DNA of 64,000 nt from Modicisalibacter ilicicola DSM 19980 (GTDB lineage Bacteria > Pseudomonadota > Gammaproteobacteria > Pseudomonadales > Halomonadaceae), in NCBI RefSeq assembly GCF_900128925.1, contig NZ_FQUJ01000009.1, positions 1 to 64,000 on the forward strand. Reading direction: 5' to 3'. Below are positions 7,777 to 17,905 of this stretch, one piece after another. Both the position numbers and the translations under genes were made by a program. The notes beneath the pieces were generated by a model. It was not told the origin of the DNA. It worked only from the letters and a program-made list of their open reading frames with translations, and ran no database searches. Each line of letters opens with the position of its first letter. Within the stretch, counting starts at the first letter, position 1.

Positions 7777-9144
7777 TCACTCGCGAAAGCGCTGGCAGGG
7801 AGCCCAGTACTGCATCAGCAGGTAGTAGGTGACGCCGGCGGGGATCAGGCTCGCGTACCAGGAGACGGCGGAGAAGCTCAACGCCACTGCGGCACCCACC
7901 AGCGAGGCGATGATCGCGGCATAGTTGACGCCCCGGTAGGGCCCGCGCTCGTCGTAGAGCTTGTCGATATCCAGGGTGCGCCGGCGGATCAGGTAGTAGT
8001 CCACCACCAATACCGCGAAGATCGGGCCCAGGAACGCCGAGTAGGTCTGCACGAAGAGCTGCAGGCCGGCGGCGGACTCCGGCTGCACCAGCTTCCAGGG
8101 GAAGGTGGCGAAGGCGAGCAGGCCGACGATCACGGTGGCGATCGGGTACTTCAGCTTGAACACGTCCATCAGCACGTAGGTCGGCGGCACCACATTGTTG
8201 AGCACGTTGGTGGTCACCTGGGCGAAGGCGATGAACAGCAGGGTGGTCATCAAAAGCGGCGTGTTGTCCACGGCGTTGGCGAACACCTGGATGGGGTCGG
8301 CGGTCCCGGTGGCCTCGGAGACCATGAAGCCGATCAGCCCCATGAACAGGGTGCAGGGTAGAATCGACATGGCGTAGATGGTGGTGAGCAGCCCCGGGCC
8401 GGTACCCTCCTTGTGCTCCCGGGAATAGTCGCTGACGTTGAGCATCATGGTGCTGTAGATGCCCAGAAAGAGCATGGTGGCGCCCCAGAACGGCATTCCC
8501 CAGGAGCCTTCCATGGTTAGTAGGCTCGCCGTGAGCTCGCCGCCGTAGCGCTGCACCGTGGCGTAGAACATGTAGACCAGCGAGGCGAGGATGAAGGCGC
8601 TGCCGATGTTCTCCAGCCACTTGATCCCCTGGAAGCCCGTCACCGATAGGGCGATCTGCAGCAGCTGGAAGGTGATGAAGTAGAACACCAGGTTATCGAA
8701 GCCGAACAGGGTGGCAGAGACCATGTTCAGGGCGCCGGCGCCGATCCAGCTCTGGAAGCCGTACCAGACGATGGCGGGGACGGCGCGCACCAGTCCCGGG
8801 ATGCGGGTGCCGGCGAAGCCGAAGGCACCGCGCGCCTGGACCATGAAGGGGATGCCGTACTTGTAGCCCGCGGCGCCGTTGACGGCCAGCGCGATGCCGA
8901 TGACGAAACAGCCGATGGCGATGGCCAGGGTGGCCTGGATCAGGTTCAGCGTGCCCACCACGCTGGACCCCATGGCGAAGGTGCCGATGGAGACGCAGCC
9001 GCCGAACCAGGCCAGAAAATAGGAAGGCCGGCCCATGATCCGGGTCTTCTGGGGCGCCAGCGACTCCTCGCCCGGGGCCTTGGTGGTGAGGGCGGCTTCT
9101 GTCGCCGTGGGGGGTGTCCCGGGATGGGAAGCGGGGGTGGTCAT
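7777..9144 (-). CDS. NCS1-family permease (allantoin/purine/cytosine type)
   Basis: A 455-residue protein with about twelve membrane helices. An N-terminal cytoplasmic tail (RIMGRPSYFLAWFGGCVSIG) leads into NCS1-type segments such as GIPFMVQARGAFGFAGTRIPG and WYGFQSWIGAGAL, which contribute to the substrate site in CodB/PucI/Mhp1-like carriers. Position between gntR and the hydantoin/allantoin racemase argues for uptake of allantoin, urate or a related purine; the exact substrate is open. It is the second gene of a racemase-permease unit on the minus strand, with a GAGG site before the ATG at 9144. Confidence 0.9.
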   Translation of the reverse strand: MTTPASHPGTPPTATEAALTTKAPGEESLAPQKTRIMGRPSYFLAWFGGCVSIGTFAMGSSVVGTLNLIQATLAIAIGCFVIGIALAVNGAAGYKYGIPFMVQARGAFGFAGTRIPGLVRAVPAIVWYGFQSWIGAGALNMVSATLFGFDNLVFYFITFQLLQIALSVTGFQGIKWLENIGSAFILASLVYMFYATVQRYGGELTASLLTMEGSWGMPFWGATMLFLGIYSTMMLNVSDYSREHKEGTGPGLLTTIYAMSILPCTLFMGLIGFMVSEATGTADPIQVFANAVDNTPLLMTTLLFIAFAQVTTNVLNNVVPPTYVLMDVFKLKYPIATVIVGLLAFATFPWKLVQPESAAGLQLFVQTYSAFLGPIFAVLVVDYYLIRRRTLDIDKLYDERGPYRGVNYAAIIASLVGAAVALSFSAVSWYASLIPAGVTYYLLMQYWAPCQRFRE

Positions 9145-9252
9145 GATGGTAGCCTCGCAGGTTGCCGGTTGTTGTTGTCCATCTCATGGACGCTTTTGTG
9201 AGCTGCGGCGTGCCGTTGGCGGATTGTGATGTGCCGTCTTTTGTTGTGGTCG

Positions 9253-9984
9253 TTACTGGCTCAGGTAATCGAAGCGACCGGTGAAGGTCTTGGGGCGTGG
9301 AAAGGCCAGGTCGCCATGCTTGCTGGTACCCAGTCCCAGGCCGACCAGCGCCTCTGCCAGCTTGACCGAGGCGGTGACCCCTTCGATGACCGGCAGACCG
9401 ACCGCATCGCTGATCTGGGCGGTGAGATCCGCCATGCCGCCGCAGCCCAGCACGATGGCACCGATGTTGTCCGCGTCCCGGGCACGCTTGCACTCGTCGA
9501 CAAGGCGCAGCATGGCCGCCTCGCCGTCGTCCTCCAGATCAAGCACCGGGATCTCCGCGGCGCGTACCCGCCGGCAGTGGTGAGCAAAGCCGTAATTCGC
9601 GAGCAGGTGCTCGGCGATGATGCCGGTACGCCCCAGGGTGGTGACGATGGAGAAGCGTGTGCTGACCAGGGTGGCCATGTGGAAGGCCGCCTCGGCGATA
9701 CCGATCACCGGCGCCCGGGTCAGCTCCCGGGCGGCGAGCAGGCCCGGGTCGCCGAAGCAGGCAACGATGTAGGCATCGATCCCGTCGCGTTCCCCACGGC
9801 GCACTTCGTCGATGACACCGACCGCACTGATGGCTTCATCGAAGTGGCTCTCGATGGAGACCGGGCCGCTGGCGGGGTTGGTGGCGCTGATTCGCGTGCC
9901 CGGGGCGGCGATGCGCTCCGCTGCCGCGCCGATCTTGCGAGTCATGCTCGCCGTGGTGTTGGGATTGATGACGCGTATGTGCAT
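9253..9984 (-). CDS. Asp/Glu/hydantoin racemase family, probable allantoin racemase
   Basis: A 243-residue member of the Asp/Glu/hydantoin racemase family, closest in pattern to HyuE/HpxA. Two catalytic cysteines are visible: C76 in IVACFGDPGL and C181 in IVLGCGGM. INPNTTASMT at the N-terminus is typical. In this setting it probably interconverts (S)- and (R)-allantoin so that allantoinase can use both. It is transcribed leftward with the NCS1 permease and is divergent from puuE, sharing a 184-base promoter region that holds two GTATAC-like sites. Confidence 0.9.
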   Translation of the reverse strand: MHIRVINPNTTASMTRKIGAAAERIAAPGTRISATNPASGPVSIESHFDEAISAVGVIDEVRRGERDGIDAYIVACFGDPGLLAARELTRAPVIGIAEAAFHMATLVSTRFSIVTTLGRTGIIAEHLLANYGFAHHCRRVRAAEIPVLDLEDDGEAAMLRLVDECKRARDADNIGAIVLGCGGMADLTAQISDAVGLPVIEGVTASVKLAEALVGLGLGTSKHGDLAFPRPKTFTGRFDYLSQ

Positions 9985-10032
9985 TGGCGTTCCTCAGGGA
10001 TCGGCTAAATTTGTTCACGAAATCCAGGTCTA

Positions 10033-10044
10033 TTTGTACACAAA
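10033..10044. promoter_or_regulatory. candidate operator before the racemase gene
   Basis: TTTGTACACAAA is a near-perfect palindrome (arms TTTGT/ACAAA) 49 bases upstream of the racemase ATG. It fits the TTGTAYACAA pattern shared by the other ureide promoters and is probably a GntR/FCD site by inference. Confidence 0.45.
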
Positions 10045-10135
10045 GTAGTCCGCGGAAAAAGTGAGCGCAAGCAGGTTTTGCTGCAACGTCGCGCGGCTCG
10101 ACTTGCGGCAGCCCTGGATACAGGCTAGCTTTGTA

Positions 10136-10145
10136 TTGTATACAC
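10136..10145. promoter_or_regulatory. candidate operator before puuE
   Basis: TTGTATACAC lies 24 bases upstream of the puuE ATG, close enough to act as a repressor site. It is the complement-orientation copy of the GTATACAA core seen near uraH and gntR. Confidence 0.45.
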
Positions 10146-10168
10146 TTAATAAGAAAGGGATCCTTGCG

Positions 10169-11104
10169 ATGACGTCAGCACGAGACGCCGACTACCCCCG
10201 CGACCTGGTCGGCTACGGTCGTCGATTGCCGCAGGCCAACTGGCCCGGCAACGCTCGGGTCGCTGTGCAGTTCGTCCTCAATTACGAGGAGGGGGGCGAG
10301 AACAGCGTCTTGCACGGCGATACCCATTCCGAGCAGTTCCTCTCCGAGATCATCGGCGCCGAGGCCTACCCGGCCAGGCACCTGAGCATGGAGTCGATCT
10401 ACGAATACGGCTCCCGGGCCGGGGTGTGGCGCATCCTCCGGGAATTCGAGCGGCGTGGCCTGCCGTTGACCGTCTTCGGCGTGGCCATGGCCCTGGAGCG
10501 TCATCCCGAACTGGCCCAGGCGTTCAAGGAACTGGGGCACGAGATCGCCTGCCATGGCTACCGCTGGATCCACTACCAGAACGTGCCGGAGGCGGTCGAG
10601 CGCGAGCACATGCGCCGCGCCCTCGAGATCTTCCAGAGGCTCTACGGCGAGAAGCCGCTGGGCTGGTACACCGGCCGGGACAGCCCCAATACCCGGCGTC
10701 TGGTGCTCGATGAAGGGTCATTCCTCTACGACAGCGACTACTACGGCGACGACCTGCCGTTCTGGACACGAGAGACGGACAGTCGCGGAGAGGCTCACAC
10801 CCACCTGGTGGTGCCCTACACCCTGGACAGCAACGACATGCGCTTCGCCTCGCCCCAGGGCTTCAATACCGGCGAGCACTTCTTCACTTACCTGCGCGAC
10901 GCCTTCGACGTGCTCTACGCCGAGGGCGAGGACACCCCCAAGATGCTCTCCGTCGGTTTGCACTGCCGCCTGATCGGCCGCCCGGGGCGGTTTCGCGGGC
11001 TGCAGCGCTTCCTCGACCATATCGAGGCCCACGACCGGGTCTGGGTCACGCGGCGCGTGGATATCGCCCGGCATTGGGTGGTGCATCATCCGGCGGTGAG
11101 TTAA
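10169..11104 (+). CDS. puuE: allantoinase, polysaccharide-deacetylase fold
   Basis: A 311-residue metal-independent allantoinase of the PuuE type, related to NodB polysaccharide deacetylases and unrelated to AllB amidohydrolases. It opens allantoin to allantoate. Marks include YPRDLVGYGRRLPQANWPG, LNYEEGGENSVLHGD, EYGSRAGVWRI, HEIACHGYRWI, DSPNTRRL and GLHCRLIGRPGR. The ATG at 10169 follows AAAGGGA. It heads puuE-allA-allE on the plus strand, with allA 12 bases behind. Confidence 0.95.
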   Translation: MTSARDADYPRDLVGYGRRLPQANWPGNARVAVQFVLNYEEGGENSVLHGDTHSEQFLSEIIGAEAYPARHLSMESIYEYGSRAGVWRILREFERRGLPLTVFGVAMALERHPELAQAFKELGHEIACHGYRWIHYQNVPEAVEREHMRRALEIFQRLYGEKPLGWYTGRDSPNTRRLVLDEGSFLYDSDYYGDDLPFWTRETDSRGEAHTHLVVPYTLDSNDMRFASPQGFNTGEHFFTYLRDAFDVLYAEGEDTPKMLSVGLHCRLIGRPGRFRGLQRFLDHIEAHDRVWVTRRVDIARHWVVHHPAVS

Positions 11105-11116
11105 GGGAGAGATAAT

Positions 11117-11608
11117 ATGTTGGAACTCAAGGCAGAACCGCTGACGCCCAAGGCGTTCATGCCCTTCGGTGAGGTCATCGATTCGCGCACCTCGGACTCG
11201 TTTCCCATCAACACCGGCCGAACCCAGCGCCATCACGACCTGGCCCGGGTCGAGACCCTGGGCGAGAATGCCCGGGCGTTGATCAGCATCTTCGTCAGCC
11301 AGCCCATCCGGGTGCCGCTGGAACTGTCGTTCCTCGAGCGTCATCCCCAGGGCAGCCAGGCGTTCATGCCGCTGCACGAGGAGCGGTTCATCGTCGTGGT
11401 CGCCCCGCCGGGAGACGAGATCGACCCGGACGACGTGCGCGCCTTCGTCACCGATGGTCGCCAGGGCGTCAACTACCGGGCAGGGACCTGGCACGCCATC
11501 CAGTCGGTGCTGGAGCGCGAGGGCGAGTTCCTGGTAGTCGATCGCGGCGGCGAAGGCAGCAATTGCGACGAGTATCCCATTGAGCTGCGCATCACTCTCG
11601 ACGAGTGA
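11117..11608 (+). CDS. allA: ureidoglycolate lyase
   Basis: A 163-residue AllA-family cupin that splits (S)-ureidoglycolate into glyoxylate and urea. Typical stretches are LTPKAFMPFGEVID, INTGRTQRHHDLARV, LERHPQGSQAFMPL and VNYRAGTWHAIQSVL. It sits 12 bases after puuE with GGAGAG upstream of the ATG, clearly in the same operon. Together with AllE it implies a route in which ureidoglycine is hydrolysed to ureidoglycolate rather than the allantoicase route. Confidence 0.96.
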   Translation: MLELKAEPLTPKAFMPFGEVIDSRTSDSFPINTGRTQRHHDLARVETLGENARALISIFVSQPIRVPLELSFLERHPQGSQAFMPLHEERFIVVVAPPGDEIDPDDVRAFVTDGRQGVNYRAGTWHAIQSVLEREGEFLVVDRGGEGSNCDEYPIELRITLDE

Positions 11609-11856
11609 CGTGGAGCATCTTTCCAAATCCCCAGGTGTCGGGCGCCGGGGGCAAGACGCAGCAAGGGTCTTTTGCCATGGTCGGAAAAAGCTCCATGCGA
11701 TTCCGGCATTTCCGCCATCCATGGCGGTCAGAAAGCAAAAGTAGCGCCCAAGGAGGGGTTTACAGCGCCCTTGCGAAGGCTTGCCCCCGGAGAAGCCCAT
11801 CTTGCCTTACAGGTTGTGAAGAACTTGGCGTTACCTTTTCAAACAGAGGCCATACG
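11609..11856. other. unusually long allA-allE gap with inverted repeats
   Basis: A 248-base gap in an otherwise tight operon. It holds a degenerate IclR-like palindrome (TGGAGCATCTTTCCA, 11611-11625) and a perfect 7-bp inverted repeat with a 2-base loop (CCGCCAT/ATGGCGG, 11712-11727). The rest is GC-rich and hairpin-prone. It may hold an internal promoter, a small repeat element or a structured leader. I could not match it to a riboswitch class. Confidence 0.35.
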
Positions 11857-12708
11857 ATGACAACTCGAAGCTACTACGCCCCTCGGGGCGGGCTCCCTCC
11901 CCAGACCCAGATGACCGCGGATCGCGCGGTGTTCACCGAGGCCTACGCGGTGATCCCCAAGGGCGTCATGCGCGATATCGTCACCAGCTTCCTGCCGTTC
12001 TGGGACAAGACCCGGCTCTGGGTGCTGTCCCGTCCCATGACCGGCTTCTCCGAGACCTTTTCCCAGTACATCATGGAGGTCGCCCCCGGTGGCGGCAGCG
12101 ACAGGCCCGAGCCGGACGCCGGTGCCGAGGCGGTGCTGTTCGTCGTCGAAGGCGAGTTGACCCTGACCCTGGCCGGTGAAAAACACATCATGCATCCCGG
12201 CGGCTACGCCTTCATCCCGCCGGCAAGCCAATGGCAGGTACGCAACGATGGAGACGAGGCGGTACGCTTCCACTGGATTCGCAAGGCCTACGAATACGTG
12301 GAGGGCCTCGAGACGCCGGAGGCCTTCGTCACCAACGAGAACGACATCGCGCCGACGCCGATGCCGGATACCGATGGCGTCTGGGCCACCACCCGCTTCG
12401 TCGACCCGCAGGATCTGCGTCACGACATGCACGTGACCATCGTCACCTTCCAGCCCGGCGGCGTCATCCCCTTCGACGAAACCCATGTGATGGAGCACGG
12501 CCTCTACGTGCTCGAGGGCAAGGCCGTCTATCACCTCAATCAGGATTGGGTGGAAGTGGAGGCCGGCGACTACATGTGGCTGCGCGCCTTCTGTCCCCAG
12601 GCCTGTTACGCGGGCGGTCCGGGGCCGTTCCGCTACCTGCTGTACAAGGACGTCAATCGCCACATGAAGCTCAACCCTTCGGCGGCCTATCGCGGGAACA
12701 CCCGCTAG
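11857..12708 (+). CDS. allE: (S)-ureidoglycine aminohydrolase
   Basis: A 283-residue bicupin of the AllE/YlbA family. It removes ammonia from (S)-ureidoglycine to give ureidoglycolate for AllA. The two cupin halves are residues ~50-140 (VLFVVEGELTLTLAG, GGYAFIPPASQWQV) and ~170-275 (ETHVMEHGLYVLEGKAVYHL, the metal-binding half with His/Glu). The N-terminus YYAPRGGLPPQT is typical. The ATG at 11857 follows AGAGG. A strong terminator follows the gene. Confidence 0.95.
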   Translation: MTTRSYYAPRGGLPPQTQMTADRAVFTEAYAVIPKGVMRDIVTSFLPFWDKTRLWVLSRPMTGFSETFSQYIMEVAPGGGSDRPEPDAGAEAVLFVVEGELTLTLAGEKHIMHPGGYAFIPPASQWQVRNDGDEAVRFHWIRKAYEYVEGLETPEAFVTNENDIAPTPMPDTDGVWATTRFVDPQDLRHDMHVTIVTFQPGGVIPFDETHVMEHGLYVLEGKAVYHLNQDWVEVEAGDYMWLRAFCPQACYAGGPGPFRYLLYKDVNRHMKLNPSAAYRGNTR

Positions 12709-12746
12709 CATGCTTTTTCACAAGGTAAAAATAGTTTCCAAGTATA

Positions 12747-12777
12747 AAGGCCGGCGGCGCACGCCGGCCTTCTTGTT
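12747..12777 (+). terminator. rho-independent terminator after allE
   Basis: A 10-bp perfect stem (AAGGCCGGCG / CGCCGGCCTT) with a 5-base loop is followed by CTTGTTT. It ends the puuE-allA-allE unit and separates it from the gcl operon. Confidence 0.85.
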
Positions 12778-12832
12778 TACGTCTGTGCATGGATGTCTTG
12801 TACGCAAGAAGCCTGGATGAGACGAAAAATTA

Positions 12833-12857
12833 TTTTATGGAAATATTTTCCATAAAA
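12833..12857. promoter_or_regulatory. IclR-type operator upstream of gcl
   Basis: Perfect 11-bp inverted repeat, arms TTTTATGGAAA and TTTCCATAAAA with a 3-base TAT spacer. The 15-bp core TGGAAATATTTTCCA matches the E. coli IclR consensus TGGAAATNATTTCCA at all but one fixed position. It ends one base before a TTGACG -35 element, a place suited to regulation of gcl. The local IclR-family gene at 3565-4422 is the obvious candidate binder. Confidence 0.8.
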
Positions 12858-12858
12858 C

Positions 12859-12887
12859 TTGACGGCCTCTCGGACCCGGCCTAGCGT
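12859..12887 (+). promoter_or_regulatory. probable gcl promoter
   Basis: TTGACG (12859-12864) is a good -35; TAGCGT (12882-12887) at 17-base spacing is a weak -10. It abuts the IclR-type palindrome and precedes the gcl start by about 40 bases. Confidence 0.5.
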
Positions 12888-12927
12888 GAAGGCAACGACA
12901 ACGATCGTGTCACCGGGAGGAATCACC

Positions 12928-14715
<1,788 letters not shown>

Positions 14716-14794
14716 TAACGATGAGGGGCCTGTCGCTGGTCAAGCCGGCGGCAGGGCAGGATACTCGATAGCCAAACAACCCAAGGAGACCACG

Positions 14795-15571
<777 letters not shown>

Positions 15572-15596
15572 AAAACGACTCGGAAGGAGACAAAGT

Positions 15597-16484
15597 ATGA
15601 GCAAGATCGGATTCATCGGCCTGGGGATCATGGGTCGGCCCATGGCGGGCCATCTGCTCGATGCCGGCCATGCGCTGGTGACCGTCAAGCGCGGCAAGCC
15701 GCTGGCCAGCGAGCTCGCCGACAAGGGCATGCAGGAGTTGGCCGATCCCAGGGCGGTGGCCGAGCAGGCCGAGGTGATCATCACCATGGTGCCGGATACC
15801 CCGGACGTGGAACAGGTGCTGTTCGGCGAGAATGGCGTCATCGAAGGATTGCAGCCCGGCACCCTGGTCATCGACATGAGCTCCATCGCGCCGCTGCCGA
15901 CTCAGGAGTTCGCCAGGCGGATCACCGATGCCGGCGGTGAATACGTCGATGCCCCGGTCTCGGGCGGCGAGGGCGGCGCCATCAATGCGGCACTCACCAT
16001 CATGGTCGGCGCCACCGACAAGGGCTTCGAGCGCGCCCGGCCGATTCTCGAGGTGATGGGCAAGACCATCACCCACATCGGTGGCCACGGCGACGGTCAG
16101 ACCTGCAAGGTGGCCAACCAGATCGTCGTCGCCCTGACCATCGAAGCCGTGGCCGAGGGTCTGCTGTTCGCCTCCAGGGCCGGCGCGGACGTGGCCAAGG
16201 TGCGCGAATCGCTGCTCGGCGGTCTTGCCCAGTCGAAGATCCTCGACGTGCATGGCGAGCGCATGATCGAGCGCACCTTCGATCCGGGCTTCAAGGTGCG
16301 TCTGCACCAGAAGGACCTGAACCTGGCGCTGGAAGGCGCGCGCACCCTGAACCTTGCCCTGCCGGGTACCGCCAACGCCCAGCAACTGTTCCAGGCCTGT
16401 GCCGCCAACGGTGGTGCCGACTGGGATCATGCCGGCATGCTGCGGGCGCTGGAGAAGCTGGCCGATCATGAGGTCGGCCAGTAA
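15597..16484 (+). CDS. glxR: 2-hydroxy-3-oxopropionate reductase (tartronate semialdehyde reductase)
   Basis: A 295-residue beta-hydroxyacid dehydrogenase. It has the N-terminal nucleotide motif GFIGLGIMGRPMA (5-17), the substrate loop DAPVSGGEGGA (118-128) and catalytic Lys171 in GQTCKVANQ. It reduces tartronate semialdehyde to D-glycerate, next after Gcl. The ATG at 15597 follows GGAAGGAGA. A longer in-frame upstream extension overlaps hyi and was rejected. A hairpin-T terminator follows at 16514. Confidence 0.95.
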   Translation: MSKIGFIGLGIMGRPMAGHLLDAGHALVTVKRGKPLASELADKGMQELADPRAVAEQAEVIITMVPDTPDVEQVLFGENGVIEGLQPGTLVIDMSSIAPLPTQEFARRITDAGGEYVDAPVSGGEGGAINAALTIMVGATDKGFERARPILEVMGKTITHIGGHGDGQTCKVANQIVVALTIEAVAEGLLFASRAGADVAKVRESLLGGLAQSKILDVHGERMIERTFDPGFKVRLHQKDLNLALEGARTLNLALPGTANAQQLFQACAANGGADWDHAGMLRALEKLADHEVGQ

Positions 16485-16513
16485 GCGGCCTGAACGATCC
16501 AAAGAGCTTCAAA

Positions 16514-16549
16514 CCCCGGCGGCCGCTATCGCGGGCTCGCCGGTTTTTT
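16514..16549 (+). terminator. terminator after glxR
   Basis: An interrupted GC stem (CCGGCG...CGCCGG with an inner GCCGC/GCGGG part) is followed by TTTTTT. It may be partial, since the glycerate kinase gene continues the pathway 55 bases downstream. Confidence 0.7.
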
Positions 16550-16603
16550 GTAGGCTGTTCGTTATCCCCATGCCCTGAGGGCGTGTCTTGTGAGGAGAGC
16601 CGA

Positions 16604-17905
16604 ATGAGCGCCAACGTTTCCTTTGCCGACCGTGAGGTGGCCCGCGACTGGCTGACGCGCCTCGCCTACTCGGCGATTGCCGCCGTGCATCCGGCCAACC
16701 TGCTGCCGGATCGCTTGCCCGAACCGCCCATGGGGCGCACCGTGGTGGTGGGAGCCGGCAAGGCCGCCGCGGCCATGGCCAAGGCGCTGGAGGATGCCTG
16801 GCGGATGAAGGCGCCCGAGGCCGACCTCTCCGGGGTGGTGGTGACCCGCTACGGCCATGGCGAGGCCTGCCAGCGCATCGAGGTACTGGAAGCCTCGCAT
16901 CCCATGCCCGATGAGCTCGGCGAGCAGGCGGCCAGGCGCATGCTCGAGGCGGTCAGCGCACTTGGCGAGGACGATCTGGTGATCTCGCTGATCTCGGGCG
17001 GTGGTTCGGCACTCATGACCCTGCCGGCACCTGGCCTGACCCTGGCGCAGAAGCAGGCGCTCTCGAAGGAGCTCTTGCGCTGCGGTGCGCCGATTCGCGA
17101 GATCAACACCGTGCGCCGGCACCTGTCGGCCATCAAGGGCGGTCGCCTGGCCGCCGCCGCGCACCCGGCTCGGGTCGTCACCTACCTGATCTCCGACGTA
17201 CCCGGCGACGAGCCCAGCCTGATCGCCTCGGGGCCGACCCTGCCGGACGACTCCACCCCTGCCGATGCCCTGGCCATTCTCGAGTCGCGCGGGATCGAGA
17301 CGCCCGAGGCGGTGCGTCGTCACCTGCAGAGCGACGATTCCGCGCCGCACCGGGACGATGCCGAGTTCGCCGGCGACGAGGCGACGGTGCTTGCCCGGGC
17401 CGTGGATGCCCTCGAGGCCGCACGCAGGGAAGCCGAAGATGCCGGCCTGGAGGTACGCCTGCTGGGCGACGACTTGGAGGGCGAGGCCCGGGAGCTGGGG
17501 CGTGATCACGCGGAACTGGCCTTGACTGCTCGACGCGACTGCCGGCGTCCGCTCTTGATTCTGTCCGGCGGGGAGACCAGTGTTACCGTACGCGGTGACG
17601 GCCGGGGCGGTCGCAACGTCGAGTATCTGCTGGGCGCGTTCGAGACCCTCCAGGGGGCCGACGGGGTTTACGCGCTGGCCATCGATACCGACGGCATCGA
17701 TGGCTCGGAGGACAACGCCGGTGCGCTGATCGGCCCGGACACCTGGGAACGCGCCCAGGAGGCGCGGCTGGTCGCGGCGGACTACCTGGCCCGCAACGAT
17801 GCCTACGGCTTCTTCGATGTTCTCGACGAGCTGATCGTGACCGGCCCGACGCGTACCAATGTCAATGATTTTCGCGCCATTCTGGTGCTACCGAGGACTT
17901 CATGA
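16604..17905 (+). CDS. glycerate 2-kinase (MOFRL/GckA-TtuD family)
   Basis: A 433-residue member of the family variously annotated as glycerate 2-kinase, GckA or hydroxypyruvate reductase TtuD. Visible are VVVGAGKAAAAMAKALE near the N-terminus, SGGGSALMTLP, the IREINTVRRHLSAIKGG loop, LSGGETSVTVRGDGRGGRNVEY and the C-terminal DTDGIDGSEDNAGA. It should phosphorylate D-glycerate from GlxR to 2-phosphoglycerate. The ATG at 16604 follows GAGGAGA. The stop overlaps the pyruvate kinase start by four bases, so translation is coupled. Confidence 0.9.
   Translation: MSANVSFADREVARDWLTRLAYSAIAAVHPANLLPDRLPEPPMGRTVVVGAGKAAAAMAKALEDAWRMKAPEADLSGVVVTRYGHGEACQRIEVLEASHPMPDELGEQAARRMLEAVSALGEDDLVISLISGGGSALMTLPAPGLTLAQKQALSKELLRCGAPIREINTVRRHLSAIKGGRLAAAAHPARVVTYLISDVPGDEPSLIASGPTLPDDSTPADALAILESRGIETPEAVRRHLQSDDSAPHRDDAEFAGDEATVLARAVDALEAARREAEDAGLEVRLLGDDLEGEARELGRDHAELALTARRDCRRPLLILSGGETSVTVRGDGRGGRNVEYLLGAFETLQGADGVYALAIDTDGIDGSEDNAGALIGPDTWERAQEARLVAADYLARNDAYGFFDVLDELIVTGPTRTNVNDFRAILVLPRTS

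Noticed and set aside
11609-11856. Glycine, guanidine or xanthine riboswitch in the allA-allE gap
   Set aside because: I compared the conserved core strings of these classes by eye and found no convincing match.
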